From assembly GCA_958009055.1 (NCBI GenBank), contig OY253652.1, forward strand, positions 868,001 to 932,000: a stretch of 64,000 nt of DNA, given 5' to 3'. This document shows, piece by piece, positions 1 to 11,023 of the stretch. The DNA is from Choricystis sp. odSpoLacu1. Taxonomy: Eukaryota; Chlorophyta; Trebouxiophyceae. The position numbers and the translations under genes are program-made. The first letter of the stretch is position 1, and every line of letters begins with the position of its first letter. The notes under the pieces were generated by a model that was not told the origin of the DNA, did no database searches, and worked only from the letters and a program-made list of their open reading frames with translations.

Positions 1-1174
1 GCAAACCAGTGAAATTTTGTTGTTTGGGGGGGGGGGTAGGGTGCGATCGGGAGCGAAAACGATGAGGAAAGGCAAAGGAGGGGGGGCGAGTGTGTTTGTT
101 CAGCGGGAGCAGAGTGCGGGCACGGCCAGGCGACGGTGGCGGCGCCGTTGCCCGTCCGCGCGCCCACGCTCCCGCAACACCCTCTCCTCCTCTCCTCCTC
201 CTGCCCGCGTGTTTCACCGGCCCGCGCGCAGCGACCATTCCCCCACCACGGAAAAGAAAAAAGGCGCCAATCCCCCAACCAAACAACCGCCAGCCGGGTG
301 TCGAAAAAACTCTTCACCAAAAACCGCGCGCCCCGACCCGCCCCCCCCCACTCGCCAAAGAAGTAAGTAAAAGAAAAAAACCGCGCCACCAGGGAAAAGG
401 ATGGTGTTTTTCGTACGTACGTAAAAAGCCCTAGAATGTGTGGATTTTTTCAGCAGGGTGGCCAACACGCAAAGAGTGCGGGAAAGAATGGAGTCGAACC
501 GTGTGAAAAAGGGGGCGCCCGGCGCAGGCGACGCACCGCCCGGCCAACAGCGCCCCCCCAGAGGCCGAGTCGAGTGTCTTTTGGAAATTTCCCCCGCGCG
601 CACAGCGATGCGAACACACACTCAGAAAAGAAGAGAGGAAAAACAAACGGAGGGCACAACGGAAACCAACGAAAATAAAGGAAGAAAAAAAAAGGGAAGG
701 AGCAAAAAAGGAAAGGGGGGGGGGGGGGGCGGAGTGCCGAGGCAGCCCCCCCCCCCGACGCCAAACGCACACGCACGCCACCCCACACGCACAGAAGGAA
801 AAAAACAGGTATACTATAAAAAGAGGAGGCCGGAAAATGTGTGCAGTGTCGGAGAATAAGCGTGTGGGGGGGAAAGGCGTGGGTGTGCACGGCGCGCCAT
901 CGTGTGTGTGCGAGGGAAGCCCCCGTCGCAGCAACACAGACCCTCTCAAAAAGACCCCCTCCCTTATGTTTTTCATCAAATGAAGAGTGTGTTGTTTTTT
1001 CCCACGGTGTCCCCCACGGCGCCTCAGGCGTCCGCGGGGAGGGCACAGAAAAAAAAGAAAAGGAAAAAAGGTGGGCGTTGTGTTGTCGTGTGGATCCGAA
1101 GATTTTTTCAAATGAATACGCATAATTCCGAGAGGGGAGGGGCAACCAGGGCCCCCCGCAGCACACAACCACAT
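1..1174. other. No gene recognised; low-complexity flank
   Basis: I see no convincing gene here. The stretch is strongly purine/pyrimidine biased, with a G run at about 26-36 and another at about 714-729. The open frames are low complexity and match nothing I know. The right end is the 3' flank of the minus-strand CslA-like gene, whose stop is at 1175-1177. A TATAAAAAG string lies at 815-823 on the plus strand, but no coding region follows it before the CslA-like stop. Confidence 0.6.
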
Positions 1175-3718
1175 TCACATGGTGAACGTGCGCTTGGCCA
1201 GAGGCGCCCCCGCCTTGGGCTTGGGCTTGGGGGGGCGGTCCTTGCCGAGGCGCTGGCCGAGCGGGGCGCCCGCGTCGATCATGTTGAGGCCAAACGCGAG
1301 GAACACCAGCCCCTGGAACGTCAGGAAGACGGCGAACGACATCTTGTGCGCCATGAAGATGGCGTACAGGGCGGACGTCAGCACAAAGACGGCCATGGCG
1401 GTCTCCTGGGGCCAAATTTGGCAGTTGCGCGCGGGCGCGGCGGCCTGCGTCCCCGGGCGTTTGTCCGAGGAGCCCAGCTTGGTCGTCACCACCCACTCGT
1501 TGGCGTGTTTCAGGTCGAACACGCCGGCCACGACGGCCCCCATCTTGACGATGCCCATGGCGTTCTCAAAGAGGACGTACAGGATGGAGTGGAGCCAGCC
1601 GCCGGGCGTGAACATGGAGGTCGTGACCGTCACCACCACGGGCAGGTGCACCAACGCCCACAGCGGGATGTTGACTTCCGGCGTGAACACGGACAGCGGC
1701 ACCAGGGTACAAAAGAAGCCAAGGGACACGCAGTGCGTGGCAAACTTGCGGATGCCAAAGTAGATGGCGACCAGGTTGATCTTGGAGGAGAGCGGCAGGC
1801 TCGACGCCCACACATCCTTGGACGCCTTGGTCCACAGCTGGATGGGCCCGCACGTCCACCGGTGCTGCTGCTTGCGGTAGGCCGCAAACTGGGCGGGCAG
1901 CTCGTTGATGCAGGTGACGTCGGTCAGGTAGATCGCCTTCCACCCGTTGACGTAGGTGCGGAGCGACAGGTCCATGTCTTCCACGGTCGTGCGCGACTGC
2001 CACCCGCCCACTGTCACGATCGTCTTGCGGCGCCACACGCCGGCGGTGCCGTTGAAGTTGAAGAAGGAGCCGTCCGCGAAGTTGACAAACTGTGTGGTGT
2101 GGGTGGGATGAGGGTTGGTTGGTGGTGGGTTGGGGGGGGGGGGGGGGGGGTAGTAAAAAAAAACACTCACCCACCCACTCTCCCTCCCCCCTTCTCCTCC
2201 ACACACACACACACACAGACTCCCTCCAACACACACACACAGAGACTCCCTCCAACACACACACACAGAGACTCCCTCCAACACACACACACAGAGACTC
2301 CCTCCAACACACACACACAGAGACTCCCTCCAACACACACACACAGAGACTCCCTCCAACACGCACACACAGAGACTCCCTCCAACACACACACACAGAG
2401 ACTCCCTCCAACACACACACACAGAGACTCCCTCCAACACACACACACAGAGACTCCCTCCAACTCACCTGCTCGCACTTGACGTGGTAGTTGAGCGAGA
2501 TCTCCTGCGCTTTCGTCAGGTAGGATTCATTCGGGTTGGCAAACGTCCAGCGCGCCTGCACGTACCCCACCTCCGGGTTGTCGATCAGGTAGGGCACAGT
2601 GGCGGTCAGGAAGTCGGGCTCGGGCTTGAAGTCGGCGTCAAAGATGGCGACAAAGTCGTAGTCGGCCAGTTCGTCCAGCCCCTCCTTCATCGCGCCCGCC
2701 TTGTACCCGCTGCGGTTGGTGCGGCGCAGGGCGTAGCAGTTGACGCCCCGCTCCCGCCACTCCGCCACCTTGTCGTCCACCAGGTCGCGCGTCGCCTTGT
2801 CGGTAGAGTCGTCCAGGACTTGGATGCACAGGCGCTCACGCGGCCACGCGAGCTCGCAGCACGAGTCGATGATGGACTGGCACACCGCGCGCTCGTTGAA
2901 CATGGGGAGCTGGATGGCGACCTGTGGAGTGGTGGTGGGGTGGGGGGTTGGGGTGGGGAGAGGGAGGGAGGGTGAGTGTTTGAGGAAAGGAAAAAAGGGA
3001 GGTTGGCGCCCCCGCCGCGCGCGCAACCAGCCCACCTCCCTCCTCAGCCGCACCCCCCCGCCGCCCCAATGCCGGCCTGCTGCCCCCACACACCGACACA
3101 GCATGGTGTCAGCGTGCGTGTGGGCGGGCAGTGGGGAGCAGAGGCGCGCCAACCGCCACCCGTGTGGAGTGGTGGAGGGTGGGGGCGCCCCCAAACGTGT
3201 GCGTGTGCGTTTGCGTGCGCGCGCGCAGGGGGCCAGCTTAGCATCGTGTGTGCTTCGCATCGCCGCCGCCTGCGAAAGCACCAAGCCTCCACCCTCCCCT
3301 CGTCCGATGCGATGCAGCTCGCACGTCCGTTGCAGGGGGCAGGCGGGCCGGCGGGTCGCGCAGGTTGCAGTCCGCACCGTCCCGCGTGCGTCCCGCCCGA
3401 CTGGCCAGAGCAACACCGCATATGGAAACACATTCGAGCGCTCCCTCCCTTCCCCCCACCACACCCCACCACCCTCGCCACACTCACCTTGGGGTACACC
3501 AGCGAGTAGCTGGACGGGTCGGGCAGTGGCCTGGCAGTGAACGCGTCCAGCGGCGTGCGCCCCAGCACGCGCTCCTTGCCCTTGTAAAAGAAATATTTGA
3601 ACGTCTTGTACGTTTTGTCGGCCGACACCGCCACCGACAGGAAGATGGCCACCGAGATGGCGGCCCGCAGGAGGACGATGTAGGCGCCGTAGGCCGCGCC
3701 CAGGGCGGCGACCGGCAT
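1175..3718 (-). CDS. Cellulose synthase-like CslA/CslC-type glycosyltransferase (GT2)
   Basis: Exons 3718-3488, 2921-2469 and 2089-1175 splice in phase 0 to a 532-residue protein. A membrane segment lies near the N-terminus (about residues 5-32), followed by a GT2 catalytic domain. The processive-glycosyltransferase signature is complete: DD at 114-115 (VLDDSTD), DAD at 172-174, ED at 265-266 (TVEDMDL) and QQHRW at 303-307. Several hydrophobic segments follow. Plant CslA makes mannan or glucomannan from GDP-sugars and CslC makes xyloglucan backbone, in the Golgi; chlorophytes have an ancestral CslA/C-like protein, so the exact product cannot be assigned. The second intron is mostly a 26-bp minisatellite. 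The C-terminus ends in a basic, Pro/Lys-rich tail. The ATG is the first in frame with the hydrophobic N-terminus. Confidence 0.93.
2132..2150. repeat. G19 homopolymer in intron
   Basis: A run of 19 G lies near the 3' end of intron 2 of the CslA-like gene, so the transcript carries a C-only tract about 40 bases before the acceptor. Similar tracts occur in other introns of the window. Confidence 0.9.
2200..2466. repeat. 26-bp minisatellite inside a CslA-like intron
   Basis: Ten copies of a 26-bp unit start every 26 bases from 2221 to 2455. Each is a TCCCTCCAA block followed by a CA run and AGAGAC. Copies are nearly identical; one has a CG in place of CA. The array fills most of intron 2 of the CslA-like gene (2090-2468). 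The minus-strand 5' splice site (GTGAGTTG, 2461-2468) lies inside the last, diverged unit. Because 26 is not a multiple of three and the unit lacks stops, frames on both strands stay open through it. Confidence 0.97.
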
Positions 3719-4993
3719 GGTTGTGTGTGGGAGTGGTGAACGCTTGGGGGGGGTGAAAGCAACAATGGCCAGCCTGGGGGGAAAGGAGCAAGGAGGGGGA
3801 ACGCAACCAATGTGAGGGCGGTGTCGTGCGATGAGGGAGGATGGAGGGGGGGTGGCCGGCGGCCGGGCGGCGCCCGCGCGGGCCCCACCCAGGCAGCAAT
3901 GCGCAAGGCGCAACGTTTGCAAGCGCGCGCGAGCGCTGACGCCCGCGCTCACACGCCCCGATGCGACCACAAACATCGCCTTCCCACCCCTCGCCCGTTG
4001 GCAGGGCCATAGTCACACTATGTGTGGTTCATGGCGGCGGCGGCGGGCGTGGGGGGGGGAGGCGGTCGTCAGTTGGGGCGGCGGACGCGTGACACCCTGT
4101 TAGCCTTATGGCTTACAGCGGCTTGCACGCCAGCCACCCCACCGCCGGTCGCGCCCATCCCCCCGCCCCATGCAGCGCGCCACACGAGTCCCAGGCGAGG
4201 ACATGGGTGGCGGCGCACGAAAATGGGGCGCCAACCGCCGGTCGCGGAGGGCGCGCAAGCATAGCCCGACGTGCGTCTGGGTTTGGGCAAAGGGGGACCT
4301 TTCCACCCCCATTCCCTCTCTTGCTGCCTCACCTAACACCAGCAGAACAGACACGGCGCGCCTCAGGGAGGGGGGCGCAGCGTCGGCGGCCGCGGAAGGC
4401 AGGAAGGCAGGGAGGGAGGGCGAAAAATGCAAACGCGAGAGTGGAGCAAGAGGCGCGCCCTGCGCGGGCTGGCTCTCTGTCGCTCTCCCGCAAAGGAGCT
4501 GACCCGCGCTTTTCCTCGTTGTGCCACCACCCCGGCACGCGCGCCCACCACACCGATGAATGAGAATTGGGTGTGCGTCAACACGCCTCGCAAAAATGGA
4601 TATTACAAGAAAAAGAAAGGGGGGGAATCCAGAGGGGTGGCGGAGCGACGCCAGGGTGCCACTGCCCTCCCCCTGGGTCCCCCTTTCCTCGTCGTCGGCT
4701 GGGGCGGCCGCGCCCTCACTGGGCGTGCGCGCACATGTTTGTTCCAGCCTGGTTAAAGAAAGAGTGTTTGTTGTTAAGTGAAAGGGGGCGTTCCGTTGTA
4801 ACGAAGTGGGGGCGGGGGGAAGGGATGTTTTTGTGTCGTTTCGTTTTTTTCGATGGGAAAAAAATAAAGGCAAGCAGGAGGTTGGCGGTCAACGAAAAGA
4901 ATGGGGTGTGCAGAAAAGGCCGGGCAAGTGTGTGGTGTCGGAAAAACAAAGAAAAGGAAAAGGGGTCAAAAACAAACAAAAGTACAAAAAAAC
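3719..4993. other. Intergenic; no gene recognised
   Basis: This 1.3 kb lies between the start of the CslA-like gene and the stop of the zinc-finger gene, both on the minus strand. The CslA-like promoter and 5' leader must be in the left part. The right part (about 4790-4990) is A-rich on the plus strand, as expected for a 3' flank of a minus-strand gene. I find no ORF with a recognisable domain, no splice-supported exon and no RNA gene. Confidence 0.55.
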
Positions 4994-7361
4994 TCACTCG
5001 CCCGACCGCCGCCGGTGCGCCCGCCCGCGCACGTGGGCGGCATGCGCGTCCAGGCCGGTGCTTTGCACCCCACACGGCTCGCACGCGTACGTGTGGGCAG
5101 CCGCGACGGCGGCGCGCTGGCGGTGGGCGGCGGCGGCAGCGGCAGCAGCAGCAGCAGCAGCAGCGTGCGGGTGGGGCTGCCAGTGGCCATAGTAGCCGTG
5201 TGCCACGGGGGCGCCCCCGCCATAGTAGAAGGGAGGGGGTGCAGGCGCCGCGTAGAAGGCGGGGGCGCCGTAGCCCGCGGCAGCAGCGGCGGCCGCAGCG
5301 TGAGCCGCCGCGACAGCGGCCGCGCTGGCGCCACCACCACCCCCACGCGCCCCACGCCTGCGAGGGCGCCTGTCCCCCGGCTCCCCAGGGGACCGGGGGG
5401 CCAGGTCGGGGGAGGGTGGGGGGGAGGAGGCGCCAGGCGCAGACGCGGCCGCGCTCTCAGCCGCCGCCGCAACCCGCGCCAGCTGCGCAGCGTGCGCCTT
5501 GCCCGCCATGTGGGCGGCGTGCGACTTGGGGCAGTCGGTGCGCACGGAGCAGTTGGTGCACTCGTAGAGGGTGGGTTCTTCTTCGGAGGCAGCGCCAGAG
5601 GCAGCGTCGTCGTCGTCGGCCGCCGCCGCATCGTCGCCATCCCCATCCACCGCCGCCGCCGCCACCGCCGCCGCCCGCCTGGCGTGGCTCTTGCCTGCCA
5701 TGTGCATGGCCAGGTGGTCGGCCGACGTGGTGGCCACGTCGCACAGGGGGCAGTGGTGGGGCGAGGCAGCGTCGGCGGGTGGGGCGTGCACGCCCGCCGC
5801 CGCGGCCGCGGCCGCCCGCGCATCCGCGCGCCGCCTGTGCTTGCGCCCCGCCAGGTGGGCCTCCAGGTGGGGGCCCGACGTGGCGGTGACGCCGCACACC
5901 AGGCACTCGTGCAGGCCGCCGCCGCCAACGTGGCCGTCGGCGGCGGCGGCGGCATCGCCCCCTCCCTCCGCGGACGCGCGGGCGGACCCTGCTTCCTGGA
6001 TCCCATCCAAATATTCGCGCAGGTCCATGGAGGAAGGCAGCGCGATGGAGCCCAGGCGGACGCAGGGGAAGGAGGCGTCCGCGGGGAAGAGGGATCCGGT
6101 GGCGCCGCCAGACGCTGTGCGCGCGAGCTCTGCGGCCGCCGCATCGCGCGGCGCTGATTTCAGCCACGCCAGCCGGCGCGCGTGGCGCCGGCCGCGCACG
6201 TGGTCTTCTAAGTTGGCAGAAGACGTGGCGACGACGCCGCAGGCGGCGCAAAAGTGGGCGGCAGCGAGGGAGAGGGAGCCGCCAGCGGGAGCGAGCGTGC
6301 GCTGCGGTGGGGGCCGCGGCACAGCCTCACCCCCCGCCTCCTCCCGATCGTGCGCCGAATCATCGTCATCGTCGAAGCGCACCGATTTGGCGGATTTGAC
6401 CGCGTCGGCCAGCGTGCCCGCCCGCGCAGACAGCGCGGAGCGCAGCGGCGCGCGCGCGACGGGGGGCGGCGCCCTTGCCGCGGCAGCCTCTGCCTCCTCC
6501 GCCCCATCCGCAAACGGGGATCTGGGGGTGGAGGGCAGGCGGCGCACACTGGAGGCGACGCTGCCGTCATCGGACGGGCGCAGGGCGGAACCATCAGAGG
6601 AGGCAAGCACCGCTTCCGCCGCGCGCGCGGCCGCGCGCGCGGCAGACGCGTCCGCCGCCACCCGCCTCTCCGACCGAGCATGTTTGGCTGACGCCACATG
6701 AGCAGCAGCGTGGTCCAGGGTGGGGGCGGTCACGCCACAGTCGGCGCAGTGGACGTCCAGGGGGGGGGGGCAGGGCGGGGCGGCCGCGCGCGCGTGGCGC
6801 GCACCGCGCGCGTGCTGGGCCAGGGAGGCGGCCGAGGTGGCGGTGACGCCGCAGTCGAAGCAGCTGGGGATTGTGTGTGGTGTGGAGGGGAGAGGGAGGT
6901 GAGTGTGGGTGGGGAGGGAGGTGGGGTGTCTCGCCCTCGTCTGTGTCCTGCGGTGCGAGACGACGAAACAACGCGACGGCCCGAGGGGCCGTGCGCGCAG
7001 CGCGGCGTGCGCCAGCGCGAACAAGAACGACGCCAACCACCTTCCCACCCCTCACACTGCACGCTTCAGAGTGTCGTGCGTGGCTTGGGAGCTGCCATCG
7101 CGGGTGCGAAGGCACGGGGCGCGGTCGGTGCGGGCTCAAAGTCTCTGTTTCTCACCTATGCGGCGTTTTGCCATCAGCCTCGCCTCGCGGCGTGAACTCG
7201 CCGCCGTCGCCTCGCTCCTCCTCCGACGCGACCGACGGCCGCGCCGCGTCCACACACGCTGTCGCGTTGGCCGCCACGTCCAGGGAGGGCGTGGAGGAGG
7301 GGGACTTGGCGAGCGGGGGCGGGGGCGCGGAGGGCGACGCCGCGGGTGCGGCGTCCGTCAT
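4994..7361 (-). CDS. Seven-finger C2H2 protein of dsRNA-binding/U1 type
   Basis: Exons 7361-7156 and 6863-4994 (phase-2 intron) encode 691 residues. Seven zinc fingers have the spacing C-x2-C-x12-H-x5-H, typical of U1/matrin and ZNF346/JAZ-type fingers that bind double-stranded RNA rather than DNA. Examples begin CFDCGVTATS, HCADCGVTAP, FCAACGVVAT, ECLVCGVTAT, HCPLCDVATT, ECTNCSVRTD and ACEPCGVQST. The first two are adjacent; the rest are separated by long Ala/Ser/Pro- or acidic linkers. Near the C-terminus is a poly-Ala tract encoded by a GCT repeat (about 5137-5163). An ATG at 7391 would add ten residues; 7361 was chosen as the simpler start. Role inferred: RNA binding, perhaps nuclear. The finger class is clear, the exact orthologue is not. 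Confidence 0.85.
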
Positions 7362-7693
7362 TGTGGTGTGGTGTGCGGCGCGATGGCACACGCAGCAGGG
7401 CAGGGGTGCGGTGTGGCGATCGAGAAGGGGTACAGGGCGAAGCGCTGGAAGTGCTCGGTGACTAGAGAGCGGGGTGACAGAGCCGCGGCTTGGCCAGAGG
7501 ACGGAGAAAAGAGTGGAGGCTTCGTGCGTTCACTCAGTCTTTCGAGAGAGTTTCTTGCTCCCAATCAACCGGGGGCCCAGGCGCCCCCGCAACACGTGCA
7601 CACGCACTCTCTCCCACACCCGTCAGCCGTGAGAGCTTGTGCCTGCCTCTCCCCCGTCGCCGTGAGTGGGGAGCCCAGGGAGCTGCGTCCAAG
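7362..7693. other. Divergent promoter region
   Basis: A 332-bp gap separates the starts of the zinc-finger gene (-) and the SYP81-like gene (+). It must hold both promoters and leaders. I see no TATA box or other clear element. Confidence 0.5.
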
Positions 7694-7888
7694 ATGGCTG
7701 TCGCCACCGACCGCGGCGACGACTTTTGGGCGGCCGTCGCCGCTGCAACCGAGGCACGAGGCATCAGCAAGGTGCGTTAGTGTGGAGATGTGTGGGGTGT
7801 TGGAGACGGGGGAAGACGCGGAGGGGAAAGGCCCACTCATGCGGTTGGAAGGGGAGGCTGTGCGGGGCCGTCCCTCCCCGCTTTCTGT

Positions 7889-7935
<47 letters not shown>

Positions 7936-8882
7936 ATCCACAGGACTCTGTCACGCGCGCCCGCCACGCCCGCCTGCTGCGGTCCGCGTCGGAGGGCGAC
8001 ACATTCGCGTCCACTGCGGCGCGCGCGGCGGCCAGCGTGGCGGCGCTGGCCGACTACGTGCGAGCTCACAGGGTGGACTACAGCACACCAGGTGAGAGAG
8101 AGAGAGAGGTTGGCGGGGAGAGCGATGGATGGAAAGAACCCCCCCCCCCCCATCGCGCGCGCTTCGCCCGCTGTCCCCCCACCCACCTCCCTGCCACTCA
8201 CCCACACCACCCCATCCACACCCCAGGCCCCTGCAGCGAGACCGAGCGAGACCGCATAGAAGCCGCCGTCGGCGCCGCCGTGCGGTCCGCCAGCGCGGCG
8301 GTGGCCGCGGTCCACGCTGCCGCGGCTGCGTCCCCCACCCCCGCGGTCACCGCGCACCGAGCCGGCGTCGCCCTCATCCTGGCCGACCGCCTGAATGCGG
8401 CGGCGGGCGTGTTTGATCGAGCCAGGGGGGCGCGGTACGCGGCGGCGGCGGCTGCGCGCGCCGCAAAAGCGCGCGGCGGCAGCGGACGACCGGCCGCCCG
8501 CGCCCCGCTCTCACCACACGACGCGCCCGCTCCATCCGCCCCGCCTGCCGCCTCCTTCGCCACCCAGGACGCCGTCCTGGCGGCCGAGCACGCCGCCCTG
8601 CTGGCCGAACTCACAGGCACGGCGGCCGACGCGCGCGCGGTGGAAGCCTCCGCGCGAGAGCTGGCCACCCTCAACGCCCTCTTCTCCACCCACGTGGCTG
8701 CTCAATCCGAAGCCATTGAATCGCTGTACGATGTGGCGGTGGAGGCAGCGTCTCACGTGACCGCGGGCAACGTGCAGTTGAGGAAGGCAAACGCGTCCAG
8801 CGAAGGCCCGCGCGCATGGGTGCTGTACGCCCTGCTAGCGGCGGCGGCGGCGGTGCTGCTGGCGGACTGGTTGAGCAGTTGA
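7694..8882 (+). CDS. SYP81: Qa-SNARE, syntaxin-18/SYP81 (Ufe1) type
   Basis: Exons 7694-7771, 7944-8091 and 8227-8882 give a 293-residue, Ala-rich protein. The C-terminal third carries the syntaxin-18/SYP81 SNARE core (LNALFSTHVAAQSEAIESLY and onward, with VTAGN), followed by a short linker and one C-terminal membrane anchor ending LLADWLSS, like the DW-ending anchor of plant SYP81. This family acts in retrograde Golgi-to-ER fusion. The N-terminal region corresponds to the helical regulatory domain but is poorly conserved. Intron 1 contains a long CA repeat. Intron 2 (8092-8226) is 135 bases and stop-free in frame, so retention would add 45 residues. The ATG begins a short exon (MAVATDRGDDFW). 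A TGTAA motif lies 55 bases after the stop. Confidence 0.88.
7891..7934. repeat. (CA)n microsatellite
   Basis: About 21 CA units sit in intron 1 of the SYP81-like gene, just upstream of the acceptor at 7941-7943, where they serve as part of the pre-acceptor region. Confidence 0.95.
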
Positions 8883-8936
8883 TGGCGTAAGTCTGTTTTT
8901 TGATCTGTGTTTCCATCAGTTCGTGTTTTTTGTGTG

Positions 8937-8941
8937 TGTAA
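8937..8941 (+). promoter_or_regulatory. TGTAA polyadenylation-type motif
   Basis: TGTAA lies 55 bases after the SYP81-like stop. Chlorophyte nuclear genes typically use TGTAA as a poly(A) signal. Confidence 0.5.
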
Positions 8942-9033
8942 AAGTGACATCCTCTGCCCCACCCAACTCTCTCATTTTCCGCCCAATTTCAAACAAAAAA
9001 AGCATGCGCCAGCTACAGAGGAGTGTCGTGTTG

Positions 9034-9038
9034 TTACA
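9034..9038 (-). promoter_or_regulatory. TGTAA polyadenylation-type motif
   Basis: On the minus strand TGTAA lies about 42 bases after the IMP3 stop, in the short convergent gap with the SYP81-like gene. Confidence 0.5.
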
Positions 9039-9079
9039 CAGCACAAAAACAAAGGCTAAAAAACAAAACACAAAACATG

Positions 9080-9877
9080 TCAGTTCAACAAATCAAAATC
9101 ATCCAGTGCATCATTGTACTTGGTCACCTTCCTCTTGACCGCGGATGCACCCACCCACGTCACATAGTCTTCGTCAGAGCGAGACACGTGGTAGGCGGGG
9201 TCGGTGATGGTGGATGGGCCCACGCGCACGTGGCCTTGCTCGACAAACGTCGCGGCCTCGCGCACGGACTCCGCCATGCGCAGCCGCACCATCACCACCG
9301 CCAGCCGCCGCCTCGCGAACGAGGCGGTGGACAGCTTGTCCACCGCGGCCAACGAGGACTTGACGGGGACGACGCCCGCGTCATACAGGCGGTCGAGGAG
9401 GGCGTCCGTCACGTCGATGCGTGTTTCATCAGATGGAGGCAGCTTGGTCAACACCGCCGCCAGCTTGGTGGCCAGGCCGGCGGCCCGGTTGTAGGCGACG
9501 TAGTCGTCGCGCCCCTGGATGTGGTAGCGGCGCATGACCTGGATGGTTGGGGGGTGGGGGTGGGGGGTGGGTGAGAGAGGGTCGGAAGGCGGCGGCGGCT
9601 AGTGCCGAATTGGGGGAGCGCCCGGCGGCATGCCACGCCTGTTCTGCCCCCTTGCCCGCACGTCCAGTCACGTGTAGACGCCGTTGATTATGTGCGCTGG
9701 CCGCGGGGCAAGAGGGCGTACCCCGCACACCCCCACCCGGCCACGCATTTTTCATTTTTCCCGACGCTCTCCTCTCACTCTCACCTGCAGCTCCCTCAAG
9801 TTGTGCTCCGACTTCCACTTCAGAAAGTCGACCTTCTTGAGCAGCTTGCGCTCGTGATGCTTGAGCTGGCGCACCAT
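9080..9877 (-). CDS. IMP3: U3 snoRNP protein IMP3
   Basis: Exons 9877-9785 and 9538-9080 splice in phase 0 to 183 residues, the usual IMP3 length. Exon 1 encodes the highly conserved start [20 protein letters not shown] and onward. Exon 2 continues [17 protein letters not shown] and holds the S4-like RNA-binding region (about residues 108-165). IMP3 belongs to the small-subunit processome in the nucleolus and helps U3 snoRNA pair with pre-18S rRNA. Without exon 1 the model would start at an internal Met, so the intron is needed. It lies tail-to-tail with the SYP81-like gene and downstream of chorismate mutase on the same strand. Confidence 0.96.
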
Positions 9878-9959
9878 CGTGGGAGATGGGAGAAAACGCG
9901 GGAAAACAAAAAAAGGAGAGTGTTTTTTTTCTTTTCTTTGACGTTGATTTCAGCTCTCA

Positions 9960-11023
9960 TCACTCAAACCCCGGCCGCTGCAACAGGTACGCCACCTGCA
10001 CCTCCTTTGTCAACGGCAGCACCCAGTCCCGGTACACAGCTGCGACTGCATCGGGATCCACTTTGAGGGTGGGGGCCGCGTTTTCAGTGCCGTTGCCGCC
10101 GCTCACGACGTCGGCGCCAAACGCGGCCGCCTTGGCGCGCACACGCGCGACGACCATATCCTCCACTGCTGCGTCCGTCAACGCGGCCATGATGCCGGCG
10201 TCATCTCTCGCTGCCGCCAGGGACGCGTAGGACGAGGGAGAGGCACGATACTTGGCTTCAGCCACAAACTTGCCGTAGTGAATGCGTTTGGACAGCGCTT
10301 GCAGGGCAGCAACATCGGCAACAGCAGCAGACCCCAGGTTGCCGTCGTCTCCCTCCTCCCCCGCCAGGGCGGGCAGGACGGCGTCCACATACATGGTGAG
10401 GATGGCGGGGTTGACATTGATGGCGTCAGCGACGGGGGCGCAGAGCGGGTTGGAGGTGTAGTCGAGGGGGGGGAGGGTCGAAGGTGTCGCGGCCGCGTCG
10501 GGGAAGAAAGCGTGCTCATCGGGGGACGTGTAGCGACGCACCGCGCCGTGGGCGGCCTCCGTGGCGCGCAGGAGCCACTCCAGGAGGGAGGGTGGGGCGG
10601 GTGGGGAGCCTGCCGCGGGGGGGAGGGGCAGCGCGCCCGGCGCGTACACGCACGCGTTCCTCGCCCACTGCGCCCTCTCGATCAACGCAAACACGATGGT
10701 GTCCTCCAGCCGCACCAGGGTGGACCGCACATTGGCCAGGGAAAGGGAGGTGGAGGCGTCGACGTTGGGGGAGGAGGGTGGGGAGGAGGTGGCAGCGGCG
10801 GCCTGGTGTGGGGAAGGGAGGGCGAGAGTGTGAGGTTGCGAATTCACTTGCCTCGCGCGCGCATTCCAGCCGGCCGCCCCCACTCGGCACCTCTGCCAAC
10901 CCATACACTCGCCTTGTCCATGGCGTGGCACCGGCGGCGGGGGGGCGAGCGCGGCAGCGCGCGCGGCAGCGAGCGCAGCGGCGGCGGCGCCGTCAGGGGG
11001 CCGCGCAGCAGCGCGGCGCGCAT
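9960..11023 (-). CDS. Chorismate mutase, plant/yeast AroQ type, plastid-targeted
   Basis: Exons 11023-10913 and 10802-9960 give 317 residues. The first 37 residues (MRAALLRGPLTAPPPLRSLP and onward) are rich in Arg, Ala, Leu and Pro with almost no acids, as in a plastid transit peptide. The rest matches eukaryotic chorismate mutase: NVRSTLVRLEDTIVFALIER, YTSPDEHAFFP, GDDGNLGSAAV, ALSKRIHYGKFVAEAK and a C-terminal DWVLPLTKEVQVAYLL. It converts chorismate to prephenate, the first step toward Phe and Tyr, normally in plastids. The only splice pair that keeps frame uses a GC donor (AAG|GCGAGT) with a CAG acceptor. Whether it keeps aromatic amino-acid regulation cannot be told. Confidence 0.94.

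Noticed and set aside
1..1170. Minus-strand frames of 247 and 348 codons near the left edge
   Set aside because: Their translations are Phe/Ser/Pro/Arg low complexity from purine runs; the longer one overlaps CslA-like coding sequence in another frame.
2200..2466. Regular repeats that could suggest a CRISPR array
   Set aside because: The copies are head-to-tail with no unique spacers, rest inside a eukaryotic intron, and consist of CA and TCCC blocks.
902..2482. A 526-codon plus-strand frame across the CslA-like 3' end
   Set aside because: It runs antisense to the CslA-like gene and through the minisatellite, which is stop-free in all frames. No family match.
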